Part shown: piece after piece, positions 1 to 8,153 of the stretch | Numbering within the stretch: position 1 is the stretch's first letter | Layout: every line of letters begins with the position of its first letter | Source: Candidatus Zipacnadia bacterium | Lineage (GTDB): Bacteria > Armatimonadota > Zipacnadia > JALGUG01 | NCBI GenBank assembly: GCA_029820995.1 | Contig: JALGUG010000008.1 | Location: 1-39,869, forward strand | DNA: 39,869 nt | Direction of reading: 5' to 3' | Position numbers and translations under genes: made by a program | The notes under the pieces: generated by a model | What the model was told of the DNA's origin: nothing | What the model saw: only the letters and a program-made list of their open reading frames with translations | Databases searched by the model: none

Positions 1-93
1 TACCGCGCCGCCGGCGCCTCCTCCGCGTTGACTGCTCATTCCCGGCGCGCCACGAACAAGCAAATCGCCGACTGGATCGCCGGCACTGGCTAG
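1..93 (+). CDS. C-terminal end of an unidentified protein (partial)
   Basis: Frame 1 is open from the window edge to a TAG at 91-93 and gives a 30-residue tail ending KQIADWIAGTG. Most codons end in G or C, like the confirmed genes nearby, which is the only coding evidence. The family cannot be recognised from this tail. The stop codon lies inside the CTAGAAG terminus of a dispersed repeat that starts here, so the natural C-terminus may have been altered by the element. Confidence 0.4.
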   Translation, partial: YRAAGASSALTAHSRRATNKQIADWIAGTG

Positions 94-119
94 AAGCTGT
101 TCCGTCACCCTTGCAGCAG
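90..119 (+). repeat. MITE/REP-like element, left end only (copy 1)
   Basis: The sequence starting CTAGAAGCTGTT matches the left terminus of the elements at 6631-6715 and 22685-22766. Only the left third is recognisable; the central hairpin and right inverted repeat are missing. The GC-rich hairpin repeat follows about 25 bases later, the same order as at 6631-6818. Confidence 0.45.
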
Positions 120-197
120 CCGCACTGGAGGGCCCGGATGGAGCACGGGCCCAGGTCGGAGGGGCCGCGATGGGGTTGGGGTCCCATCCGGCCCGCC
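120..197 (+). repeat. GC-rich hairpin repeat, short form (copy 1)
   Basis: The core at 158-196 folds as a hairpin: arms GGGCCG-c-GATGGG and CCCATCCGGCCC pair with one bulged base. Similarity to the copy at 6741-6818 extends upstream through a GGGCCC-AGG segment to about 120. It lies upstream of the Gfo/Idh gene; there is no good T-tract, so a terminator role is unproven. Confidence 0.7.
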
Positions 198-288
198 TCT
201 TGCTGTTCGTTCGATCCAACCCAACCATGAAGGCCAAGACCTCCTGATGCCGAAGACAGCCCTATCCTCCCTCCTCTGGTGATCCCTC

Positions 289-1374
289 ATGACAAAGGTC
301 GCCCTTGGCTTTCTCGGTTGTGGCTTCATGGGCCAGCGCGCCCACCTGCCGAACTTCCTCCAGTCCGACAAGTGCGGCCAGCGCGCCCACCTGCCGAACT
401 TCCTCCAGTCCGACAAGTGCGAGGTCCTTGCCCTCTGTGAGGCGCGTCCCCGCCTGGCGAAACTCGTCGCGGAGCAGCATCAGATCCCGAAGATCTACCA
501 TTCCGTGGAGCAACTCGCCGCCGACAACGACATCCAGGCCGTCGCGGCCATCGCGCGCGAGACCCTCAACGCCCGGCTAGCGTGCACGCTCCTGGCCGCG
601 GGCAAACACGTCTATCTCGAAAAGCCGATGACCACCAACTCCGAGGCCGGGCGCCGGATGCTCCAGGCGGCCCGGGCCGGCGGCGCCAAGCTGATGATCG
701 CCTACATGAAACGCTACGATGAGGGCGTCCGCCGAGCGAAGGCCCTCCTGGACGATCTCCTTGCCTCCGGCGAACTCGGCGCTCTCACCTTTGTGCGAGC
801 CGAGTGCTTTGGCGGCGACTGGATCACCGGCATGAGCCCCGCGATTACCACTGACGAGCCCTATCCCGACCTCCCCGCCACCGGCCCGCCCGACTGGCTG
901 CCGGCCGACCGCCGCGCCGACTTCAATCGCTTGAACAACGTCTATTGCCACAACATCAACCTCGTCCGCTTCCTCTTGGACCGCGACCTCACCGTGGCAC
1001 ATGCTGATCTGTCCCGCGCCGCCTGGGTCATCATTTTCGACGCCGACGGTGTTACCGTGACCCTCGAAGTCGGCATGATGTCCGCCCATGCCTGGCATGA
1101 ACGCACCGAGCTCTACTTCGAGCGCGGCAAGTTGGAGCTGCTCACGCCTCCGCCCCTCTTGCGCGAAGTCCCCGCAAGGGTTAGACTCTACCAGGCAGGT
1201 GACGCGAAGCAGTACCTGGAGCCGATCGCGCCCTGGTCCTGGGCCTTCCGTAACGAGGCCGAGCACTTCCTGGACTGCCTTCGGGAGAACCGCGAGCCCG
1301 CCTCCTCGGGCGCCGATTCCCTGCGCGATCTGCTGCTCGTCGAAGAGGCCTTTCGGCGCGACCTGCAGGTCTAG
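289..1374 (+). CDS. Gfo/Idh/MocA-family NAD(P)-dependent oxidoreductase with an internal 15-residue duplication
   Basis: This 361-residue protein has the Gfo/Idh/MocA layout: an N-terminal Rossmann fold with the dinucleotide motif GFLGCGFMG, the EKP motif (LEKPMTTN) whose lysine is conserved in the family, then the larger alpha/beta substrate domain ending in a glycoside-type helix. Members oxidise or isomerise sugars and sugar derivatives using NAD(P). Residues 15-29 (GQRAHLPNFLQSDKC) are repeated exactly as residues 30-44, encoded by a perfect 45-bp tandem repeat. Without it the protein would be about 346 residues, a usual length. The extra 15 residues fall in the helix after the glycine motif, where they should disturb NAD binding. 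No strong ribosome site precedes the ATG. The substrate is unknown; a carbohydrate role fits the region. Confidence 0.9.
   Translation: MTKVALGFLGCGFMGQRAHLPNFLQSDKCGQRAHLPNFLQSDKCEVLALCEARPRLAKLVAEQHQIPKIYHSVEQLAADNDIQAVAAIARETLNARLACTLLAAGKHVYLEKPMTTNSEAGRRMLQAARAGGAKLMIAYMKRYDEGVRRAKALLDDLLASGELGALTFVRAECFGGDWITGMSPAITTDEPYPDLPATGPPDWLPADRRADFNRLNNVYCHNINLVRFLLDRDLTVAHADLSRAAWVIIFDADGVTVTLEVGMMSAHAWHERTELYFERGKLELLTPPPLLREVPARVRLYQAGDAKQYLEPIAPWSWAFRNEAEHFLDCLRENREPASSGADSLRDLLLVEEAFRRDLQV
331..420 (+). repeat. Exact 45-bp in-frame tandem duplication
   Basis: Bases 331-375 and 376-420 are identical over all 45 positions and keep the reading frame. The absence of even synonymous differences implies a very recent duplication or an assembly error. 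Confidence 0.98.
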
Positions 1375-1440
1375 CTCCGCAGAGGTGCCTGTTCAGCTTC
1401 GGGCCGAGCGGAACCCGACTGATTCACACAACAGCACATT

Positions 1441-2334
1441 ATGCAGCGCCTCATCGAATCCTATCTGGACTACCTGCTGGTCGAGCGCCGATTGGCGCGC
1501 AACTCCGTCGCCGCCTATCGCCGCGACCTGGACCAATGGCGCCATTTTCTCCAGAGCCGAAACAAGTGGCGCTTTGCCGACGCGGACCCGGAGGACGTCC
1601 GCGTCTTCGTCGAGCAGCTCTACCGGCTGCGTCGGGCCCGCACCACCGTCGCCCGCAAGCTCAGCAGCCTCCGCGGTCTGCACAAGTTCCTGGTGCGCGA
1701 AGGCATCCTGGACCAGAACGTCGCAGTCGATCTTGACCTCCCCAAGCCCGGCCGTCGCCTGCCGCACACGCTCTCGCGCCAAGAAGTGGACCGGCTCCTG
1801 GCGGCCCCCGATACCTCCACCCCCGAGGGCCTCCGGAACGCCGCCATGATCTGGCTGCTCTACGCCACGGGCCTCCGCGTCTCCGAACTCGTCAACCTCG
1901 AGCTCAAGGAGTTGAACCTCCCGGCCCGGATCGTTAACACCATCGGCAAGGGCGGAAAACAACGCCTGATCCCCGTCGCCGACTGCACTGCGGCCCTCGT
2001 CCGCCGCTACCTTGAAACCGCTCGCGGGCGATTTGTCCGCAGCGGGCGGCAGGATGATGCCGTGTTTCTCACGAACAGGGGAACACGATACACGCGAGCC
2101 GGCTTCTGGAAGCTGCTGCGCCGCTACTCCGTCGCCGCGGGCCTGGAGCGTCCCGTATCGCCCCACGTCCTGCGGCACTCCTTTGCCACTCACCTTCTAG
2201 ACGGCGGCGCCGACCTGCGCGTTATTCAGCAGCTCCTGGGACATGCCGATCTTACTACTACTGAGATCTACACCCAGGTCTCGCGTGCGCGTCTCCGGGA
2301 AGTCTACGATACCGCACATCCGCGCGCGCGGTGA
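1441..2334 (+). CDS. xerD: Tyrosine recombinase XerC/XerD
   Basis: This 297-residue protein matches XerC/XerD in length and layout. An N-terminal SAM-like core-binding domain (about 1-90, with LVERRLARNSVAAYRRDL) is followed by the catalytic domain. The full catalytic set is visible: R146 (ATGLRVSEL), K173 (GKGGKQR), H242 and R245 (HVLRHSFATHLL), H268 (LLGHADLTTT) and nucleophile Y277 (EIYTQVS). Xer recombinases act with FtsK at dif to resolve chromosome dimers. The C-terminus (SRARLREVYDTAHPRA) looks more like XerD than XerC, but the paralogue is not certain. No clear ribosome site precedes the ATG. The stop overlaps the next gene's GTG by 4 bases, suggesting translational coupling. It is a housekeeping recombinase, not obviously an integrase. 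Confidence 0.92.
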   Translation: MQRLIESYLDYLLVERRLARNSVAAYRRDLDQWRHFLQSRNKWRFADADPEDVRVFVEQLYRLRRARTTVARKLSSLRGLHKFLVREGILDQNVAVDLDLPKPGRRLPHTLSRQEVDRLLAAPDTSTPEGLRNAAMIWLLYATGLRVSELVNLELKELNLPARIVNTIGKGGKQRLIPVADCTAALVRRYLETARGRFVRSGRQDDAVFLTNRGTRYTRAGFWKLLRRYSVAAGLERPVSPHVLRHSFATHLLDGGADLRVIQQLLGHADLTTTEIYTQVSRARLREVYDTAHPRAR

Positions 2335-3500
2335 GCGATCTCATGCCGACTAACCCTACCTCAGCTACCCAGTTCCCCCCGGACCTCGCCGCCCACCTTC
2401 GTGCCGAGCAGCCGGCCATCGCTCAACGCTGGCTGGACGCGATCACCAAGCAGGCCCTTCTCCCTCCTCGTATCGCCCGCCGTCTACCCGCCGACCAAGC
2501 GGTCAGATGGGGCCTCGAGTGCCTGCTGCAGGACCGGGAAGAACCGCTTACCGCCTGGCTGCAGTACATTGCCCGTCTGGCGCCGCGCCTGAATGTCACC
2601 GTCGCCCAGGCCATGGACATCGCGGGCCTGTTTTGCGGCGAGATTGCCGCCGTTATAGACCACTTCTACGCTGATGCCGATCGCCTGTCCGACGAGATCC
2701 GCCTCTCTCACACCGCCCTGGCCCTCGGCACCGCACGGCTCTGCCGCCTGGCCGCCGATGCCTTCCACCGGGCCCACAATCGCCAACTCGAACTGGCCCT
2801 CGCTCGTCTGGCGGATTCCCAGGCCCGCTACAGCGCCCTCGTCGAGTACGCCAACGATCTCGTTCTCCAGTCCGACGCCGAGGGCCGCTTCGTGTTCGTC
2901 AACCACCGCGTCCACGACGTTCTCGGCTACCACCCCGACGAGATGATTGGACGCCCCTTTAGCGACTTCATGACGCCCGAAAGCGCGCGCCGTGCCGAGC
3001 AAATGTTTGAGGAAGGGCGTCATATACCCGGCCACACTACGGTCATCACTCTCGACTTCGTCAAGAAGGGATCCCGGGAAACTGTCCCTCTCGAGATCAG
3101 CCGTGTGGCCTTCCACGACCGTAGCGGGCGCTTCCGCGGCGCTATGGGCGTCGGCCGCGACGTTTCCGCCCAGTTGGCCGAGCGTGCCGCTCGCGAGCGA
3201 CAGCTCCAGCTCCGCGCCATCGTCGGCACGGTCATGGGCGCCAACCACGAGATCAACAATCCGCTGGCCTCGATCTTGACTCATGTCGAGGTCATCCGCC
3301 AGCGTGTGGACCCCGATAACGCCGAAGTCCAGGCCTCGCTCGACGCCATCGCCGTCCAGGCCCGACGCATCGCCGACTTCACTCAGCGCCTCCGCGAGAC
3401 CGCTGAGCCGGCCTTCGTCGAGTATCAGCAACATATCCCCATGTTGGACCTGCGCAATTCCCACACCGAGTCCGAACCTGAGCCCTCTCCGGAGGAATAG
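2331..3500 (+). CDS. PAS-domain sensor protein with an H-box but no ATPase domain
   Basis: Residues about 1-160 are helical and carry a AIAQRWLDAI stretch resembling RsbR/RsbRD-type N-terminal sensory domains (tentative). Residues about 167-285 form a PAS domain (RYSALVEYANDLVLQSD, FVNHRVHDVLGYHPDEMIG), including a PAC-like strand GAMGVGRDVSAQ. Residues about 300-360 are a dimerisation helix pair with a histidine-kinase H-box, NHEINNPLASI, with H306 as the phosphoacceptor candidate. The protein ends at 389, with no N, G1 or G2 box and no room for a catalytic ATPase domain. It may be a phosphotransfer or dimerisation partner, or a remnant kinase. The GTG start at 2331 overlaps xerD; ATG at 2343 is the alternative. 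The next gene starts 2 bases after the stop, with a ribosome site (GGAGGA) inside this gene's end. Confidence 0.85.
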   Translation: MSDLMPTNPTSATQFPPDLAAHLRAEQPAIAQRWLDAITKQALLPPRIARRLPADQAVRWGLECLLQDREEPLTAWLQYIARLAPRLNVTVAQAMDIAGLFCGEIAAVIDHFYADADRLSDEIRLSHTALALGTARLCRLAADAFHRAHNRQLELALARLADSQARYSALVEYANDLVLQSDAEGRFVFVNHRVHDVLGYHPDEMIGRPFSDFMTPESARRAEQMFEEGRHIPGHTTVITLDFVKKGSRETVPLEISRVAFHDRSGRFRGAMGVGRDVSAQLAERAARERQLQLRAIVGTVMGANHEINNPLASILTHVEVIRQRVDPDNAEVQASLDAIAVQARRIADFTQRLRETAEPAFVEYQQHIPMLDLRNSHTESEPEPSPEE

Positions 3501-3502
3501 CC

Positions 3503-6500
3503 ATGCTCGCCTCCCCTCGCCGATCCTTGATTCCAGCGGCGGTGTTCTGTGCCGCCCTCATCCTCGCAGCCGGCGCGCTCGCCGCGCCGCCAAGTCTGCA
3601 AGCCTCCCGCGTGCCGACCCCGCCCCGGATTGACGGCCGCCTTTCAGATGCCTGCTGGCAGCAGATCCCGCCGGTCGCCGACTTCAAGCTCCTGAAGTCC
3701 GGCGAATCCCCGACGCAGGCAACCGCCGCCCGCGTCGCCTTCACCGACGACGCCCTGTTCTTCGCCTTCGATTGCCGTGAAGACCGGCCCGCCCAGATCC
3801 AGACGAAGATCTCCCGGCCCGATGGCGGCGTCTATCACGATGATTGCGTCGAGGTCTTCCTCGCTCCCTTCCCGGATCGCTCGCGCTACTACCATCTCAT
3901 CGTCAACGCCGCCGGCGTGCTCCAGGACGAACTGCGCCAGGACATCTCCTGGCAATCCAAGGCCGGCGCGGCGGCCCGGAAAACCGATACGGGCTACACG
4001 GTGGAGTTGGCCGTGCCGCTTGCTCGTCTCGAGCTCGACGCCGACGTCACCCCGACCTGGGGCCTCAACCTCTGCCGCGAGGAGCGGCCCCACGGCGAAA
4101 TCAGCTCCTGGGCCCCCATGGCCTCCGGCTTCCACGATCCCGACCGCTTCGGCACGCTCTCCGGCCTTGATCTCGACCTCGCGCCACACGTGCGCCGGAC
4201 CCTCGCCTCCCGTGCCGAGCTCAACGCCGAGCGCGCCGACTGCCTGTTCCACTCGCTGAGCGACTACCGCTTCTCGCTCGGCCGCCGTACGGCAGCCCGG
4301 ACCCGCCGCTGTTGGAAGGCGCTCACCGCCATCGGCGAGCAGCTCCGCGGGGCCGCTGCGATGCCCCGGCTGCGGGAGATCCAGACCGAGCTAAATCGCC
4401 TCGTGGCCGATCTGGACCGGCTGCACAGCCTCGCGGGTAAGGTCGAACTCGCCGCGGCCATGCACAAGGCCGGTCGCCCCACGTCCTATGCCGTCTGCTC
4501 CGTCAGCACGATGAGCAAGCGCGGCCCCAATTCCTCCTTGGGCCATCCCGTCACCAAAGCCGTCAGCCTCTCCGCCGCCCGGAACGAGTACGAGCCGCTC
4601 CAGCTTCTCGTTGTGCCCCTCGAGAAAGACCTCCACCAGGTCAAGGTCCGGGCCTCCGGGCTGAAGTCCGGCCCGCACTCGATCCCCGCCGAGAACGTCA
4701 CCGTCAACGTCGTCGGCTTCGTCAACATCAAGCAGCCCTCCGGCCGCTCCGGCGCCCCGCCCGGACTGTATGCCGATCCCCTGCTCGACAACCACCCCGT
4801 GGACATCGAGGCCTCCGGCTGCCGGCCCTTCTGGATCACCTACTACGTGCCGCCCAATACGCCGGCGGGCACCTACGAGGGCGCCATCACCGTTGCTCCC
4901 GCCGGCGAAGAGCCCGCCACGTACCCGGTGCTGCTCCGCGTCTTCGACTTCGAGCTGCCGCGCGCCAGCTTCCTCCGCACCTCCTTTGGCCTCAGCGAAG
5001 GCTCTATCCTCAGCCGCTACGGCCTGCCACCCGCGCCCAACATCCCCTCCGGCTACCACTTCGGCACGTGGACCGGCGCCGACATCCGCGGCATCGCCAA
5101 CTACTTCGGCTCGGGCGTCTTTGAGGGGGCCCTCGACACCCGGGTCAAACACACGGGCCGGCGTTCCATCCGCATTGACTGCGAGCGAGCCGAGAAAGGC
5201 ACGCACGAGGCGCCCCGCGCCTGCTACTACCACGACCCGCCGCTGAAGCTCGCCCCGAAGCACAAGTACTCCGTCAAGTTCTTCTATCGCACCACCGGGG
5301 TGCCCGACAACGGCGCCTACTGCTCGGCGCTGGGCGGCGCCGGCGGCGGAGTAGGCCTCAAGGCCTCCGACCAGTGGACCGAGGCTCACTTCACCATGAC
5401 CACGGGGGACGAAGGAACCGCGCGCCTGTACTTCGGCCTCCGCCGTCCGGGCCAGGTCTGGTTTGACGACGTCACGATCGAATCGGAGGACCGGCCCGGC
5501 GAGAACCTCTGCCCCAACCCGGGCTTCGAGGCCGGCGACTTCGCCCTGCGCCGGAAGATCCTGCGCGCCTATCGCCTCAACCTGCTCCGGCACCGCGCTT
5601 CGCCGACCAACATCGTCTCACCCCGGATCACCGTCGCCGATGACGGCAAAGTCACCATGGATTGGACCGAGTTCGACGAGGAGATCTCCTTCCTCCTGGA
5701 CCACGGCCTGACCGCCTTCAACATGCCCTGGTGCCGAGTCGCCCGCGGCTGGGGCAAGGTCACGCTTACAGAGGACCCCAAGCAGCTCAAACAGCAAGAG
5801 GAGATCTTGCGGCAGACCGAGGCCCACATGGTCGCCAAAGGCTGGGACCGGATCGGCTATCTGTACATCGTGGACGAGCCCGGCAAGCAGTACTTCCCCG
5901 AGCTGAAGCAGGCCTTCGGGCTGATTCACAAGGTCGCGCCCCGGCTCAAGATCCTGCTCACCTTCGGGTACGGCGCCACTCGCCCGCACGAGCCCGGCAA
6001 GCCGCAGTATGCCGACCTCGCCGGCTTCGTGGACATCTGGGTGCCCCACAGCGACTGCTTCGACCGCGAATTCCTGGACACCCGCCGCCGGGCCGGCGAC
6101 GAGATCTGGGACTACGTCTGCATCTCCGCCCAGAAGCCCTACGCCAACATCTGGGGCATTGACTACCCCGGCACCGATCACCGCATCGTCTTCTGGCAGT
6201 GCTTCGCCGAGAACATGACCGGCTTCCTCTATTGGCAAACCACCTACTGGAAAGAGAACCCCTGGGAGAACCCGCTCACCTATCCGGGCGGCAACGGCGA
6301 CGGCTCGATGTTCTACCCCCGGAAGGAACTGGCCGAGGGGCGCTACGGTCCCATCAACTCCATCCGCTGGGAGCTCTGCCGCGACGGCATCGAGGACTTC
6401 GACTACTTCCGTCTGCTGGAGCAGCTCGTGCAACGCTGCGAGAAACTTGGGAAGAGGAAACTGGCCCGGGAGGGCCGCAAGCTCCTGGACCTCTCGCCCC

Positions 6501-6616
6501 TCACGAAGTCCTTCACGGAGTACACCGACCAGCCGAACGCCCTCGAGAACCGCCGCCTCCGCATCGGCTCCTTCCTCAGCCGCAATGCCGACCTGCTGAC
6601 GCAAGCGGCGCAATAG
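3503..6616 (+). CDS. Secreted multidomain DUF4091/GH123-like carbohydrate-active protein
   Basis: This 1037-residue protein begins with a signal peptide (MLASPRRSLIPAAVFCAALILAAGALA). Domains in order: a CBM9-like beta-sandwich (about 37-230, from PRIDGRLSDACWQ); a helical linker (about 250-320); a GH123-N-like sandwich (about 325-500, with SAARNEYEPLQLLV); an inserted carbohydrate-binding jelly roll (about 530-655, ending GQVWFDDVTIES); a TIM barrel (about 665-930); and the DUF4091 C-terminus (PINSIRWELCRDGIEDFDYFRLLEQL). The barrel carries VDEP at about residues 790-793, whose adjacent Asp-Glu (D791, E792) matches the catalytic pair of GH123-type enzymes. A secreted glycosidase acting on a complex glycan is likely, but the substrate cannot be named. 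It starts 2 bases after the PAS gene. Confidence 0.88.
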   Translation: MLASPRRSLIPAAVFCAALILAAGALAAPPSLQASRVPTPPRIDGRLSDACWQQIPPVADFKLLKSGESPTQATAARVAFTDDALFFAFDCREDRPAQIQTKISRPDGGVYHDDCVEVFLAPFPDRSRYYHLIVNAAGVLQDELRQDISWQSKAGAAARKTDTGYTVELAVPLARLELDADVTPTWGLNLCREERPHGEISSWAPMASGFHDPDRFGTLSGLDLDLAPHVRRTLASRAELNAERADCLFHSLSDYRFSLGRRTAARTRRCWKALTAIGEQLRGAAAMPRLREIQTELNRLVADLDRLHSLAGKVELAAAMHKAGRPTSYAVCSVSTMSKRGPNSSLGHPVTKAVSLSAARNEYEPLQLLVVPLEKDLHQVKVRASGLKSGPHSIPAENVTVNVVGFVNIKQPSGRSGAPPGLYADPLLDNHPVDIEASGCRPFWITYYVPPNTPAGTYEGAITVAPAGEEPATYPVLLRVFDFELPRASFLRTSFGLSEGSILSRYGLPPAPNIPSGYHFGTWTGADIRGIANYFGSGVFEGALDTRVKHTGRRSIRIDCERAEKGTHEAPRACYYHDPPLKLAPKHKYSVKFFYRTTGVPDNGAYCSALGGAGGGVGLKASDQWTEAHFTMTTGDEGTARLYFGLRRPGQVWFDDVTIESEDRPGENLCPNPGFEAGDFALRRKILRAYRLNLLRHRASPTNIVSPRITVADDGKVTMDWTEFDEEISFLLDHGLTAFNMPWCRVARGWGKVTLTEDPKQLKQQEEILRQTEAHMVAKGWDRIGYLYIVDEPGKQYFPELKQAFGLIHKVAPRLKILLTFGYGATRPHEPGKPQYADLAGFVDIWVPHSDCFDREFLDTRRRAGDEIWDYVCISAQKPYANIWGIDYPGTDHRIVFWQCFAENMTGFLYWQTTYWKENPWENPLTYPGGNGDGSMFYPRKELAEGRYGPINSIRWELCRDGIEDFDYFRLLEQLVQRCEKLGKRKLAREGRKLLDLSPLTKSFTEYTDQPNALENRRLRIGSFLSRNADLLTQAAQ

Positions 6617-6630
6617 CCGAAGGCCGTGAC

Positions 6631-6715
6631 CAGAAGCTGTTTCATAACCCCTGTAGGATAACATAGAGCGCCTTCAGGCGCGATTGCCGTTTGTCGTTGA
6701 GGTTATGAAACCACC
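6631..6715 (+). repeat. MITE/REP-like element (copy 2, complete)
   Basis: Left arm GTTTCATAACC (6639-6649) pairs perfectly over 11 bp with right arm GGTTATGAAAC (6701-6711). Between them is a central hairpin, GCGCC-TTCA-GGCGC (6668-6681), and a TGTAGG motif as in classical REP sequences. It lies in the gap after the DUF4091 gene and directly before a GC-rich hairpin repeat. Confidence 0.75.
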
Positions 6716-6740
6716 TCAAGTACTACAACGTGAGTTCTGC

Positions 6741-6818
6741 GCGACCTGAGGGGGGCCGAATGAGCTATGGGCCTAGGCTGGAGGGGCCGTGACGGGGTCG
6801 GGGCCCCATCCGGCCCGC
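6741..6818 (+). repeat. GC-rich hairpin repeat, short form (copy 2)
   Basis: The core at 6784-6817 pairs GGGCCG-t-GA-c-GGGG with CCCC-a-TC-CGGCCC. The upstream half (GGGCC-TAGG segment) matches copy 1 at 120-157. With the MITE-like element at 6631-6715 this accounts for most of the 305-base gap; the last ~100 bases before the propeller gene show nothing recognisable. Confidence 0.75.
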
Positions 6819-6921
6819 AGTCGTCCTTACCTCGTCGGTTGCGACTCCGCGCTCGATATGATAAACTCAAGTTACGATTCCCCGCGCGCCGGCCTCCGTT
6901 CTGTCCGGCGCGTTCATCATC

Positions 6922-8115
6922 ATGGATACGGCAGCATACGACTATCGCGCCGTGTGGCGCGCCAAGCGGCTGAGCCTCTACCGCCGCCGGCTTCTGCTGA
7001 CCGTCGTTGCGCTCCTCGTGGTCGGCCTCGCCCTTTTCCTGCGCTGGCCCCGGGACCACGTCGAGCTGATCTGGCAGTTCGATCTCGGCCATGCCGGCAC
7101 CCCCAGATTGGCCCTCCGCGGCAAGACCCTCTACGTTGCCTGGGAACAGGGCCGCGTTGACGCCCTGCACGCGCGCCGCGGCCACACTCAGTGGCCGGGA
7201 CCCGCGCAGCTTCCCTTCTCCACCAAATCGGAGCCGGCAGCCAGTGCCGAAGCGCTCATCGTCGGCGCCGAGGACGGCGGCATTCGCGCCCTGGACGCGC
7301 TTGACGGCCACCAGCTCTGGGAGTACCGCACCACGGGCCCTGTCGAGGCCCAGCCCGTCGTCGTGGACGGCGCCGTGTACGTCGGCACCGATGATGGTCT
7401 GCTCTACGCGCTCAACGCCCGCACCGGCCTGCCGCTCTGGCGGTTCGAAGGCAGCCCCAACGGCCCCCCCGGCGGCGGCAGCGACACTGCGCCGCCCGGA
7501 CCTCGCGCGCCCATCGCCGCCGCGGTCGCCGCCGATGACCGCCGCATCTTCGTGGCCTCGCTGGATCACTGTGTCTATGCCCTGAATAGGGCCACCGGCC
7601 GGCCCGTCTGGGCGCGGCCGTACAAAGCCGACGCGCCGATCTACGTCCCGCCGCTGCTGGTGGCCGACACGCTCATCGTCGGCTCCGACAACGGTATCCT
7701 CCATTTCTTGGGAGCTGCCGACGGCCGCGCTCTCGGTCTGTCCCGCGGCCGCGGGCCCATACGTCGCCCCCTGTGCTCCGACGGGCGCATAGTCTACTGG
7801 TGCGCCAACGACGATACGATCTACGCCTCCGCCCTCCCGTCGCGGACTCTCCTCTGGGCCCATCGGTACTCTGGAAGCATGACTGTAGGACCGCTGCTCT
7901 GCGGAGCCGCCCTGGTCTATGGAACCGCTGACGGCGATCTGGTGCTTCTCCAGCGATCCTCCGGCCGCCGACTCTGGCACCAACGCACCGGCTGGCCCCT
8001 CACTGACGGCCTGGTGGGACGCTCCGGACCGGCCGCCGGTCTTCTCTTCCTCGCCGGCCGCGACGGAATCGTCCGAGCCATCGCTCTACCGCCTGCCGGC
8101 CGCCGGACATCGTAG
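6922..8115 (+). CDS. Membrane-anchored PQQ-type beta-propeller protein
   Basis: This 397-residue protein has a short basic N-terminus, one transmembrane helix (about 24-41, LLLTVVALLVVGLALFL) and then repeats of the PQQ-like/BamB type (VYVGTDDGLLYALNARTGLPLWRFEG and similar: strand, G-x-x-D-G-x-x-x-A-L-D, W). At least five blades can be seen. The propeller should lie outside the cytoplasmic membrane. No PQQ-dehydrogenase catalytic residues are evident, so it is more likely a binding or assembly scaffold than an enzyme. No ribosome site is obvious before the ATG. The gene stands between two repeat elements and the GNAT gene. Confidence 0.85.
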   Translation: MDTAAYDYRAVWRAKRLSLYRRRLLLTVVALLVVGLALFLRWPRDHVELIWQFDLGHAGTPRLALRGKTLYVAWEQGRVDALHARRGHTQWPGPAQLPFSTKSEPAASAEALIVGAEDGGIRALDALDGHQLWEYRTTGPVEAQPVVVDGAVYVGTDDGLLYALNARTGLPLWRFEGSPNGPPGGGSDTAPPGPRAPIAAAVAADDRRIFVASLDHCVYALNRATGRPVWARPYKADAPIYVPPLLVADTLIVGSDNGILHFLGAADGRALGLSRGRGPIRRPLCSDGRIVYWCANDDTIYASALPSRTLLWAHRYSGSMTVGPLLCGAALVYGTADGDLVLLQRSSGRRLWHQRTGWPLTDGLVGRSGPAAGLLFLAGRDGIVRAIALPPAGRRTS

Positions 8116-8153
8116 CGGCGTCGCCCACGCCCTTCCTCATCAGGAGCTGCAAC

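Noticed and set aside
1441-2334. xerD-like gene as an integrase of a mobile island
   Set aside because: It has XerC/D length and motifs and sits in a coupled gene run. No attachment repeats, tRNA gene or phage genes are seen nearby.
4391-6664. Long minus-strand ORFs (400 and 348 codons) opposite the DUF4091 gene
   Set aside because: They are low-complexity Gly/Ala/Val-rich shadows of a gene with clear domains and a signal peptide.
6703-7983. 426-codon minus-strand ORF
   Set aside because: It is antisense to the PQQ-type propeller and contains the GC-rich hairpin repeat, with no domain of its own.
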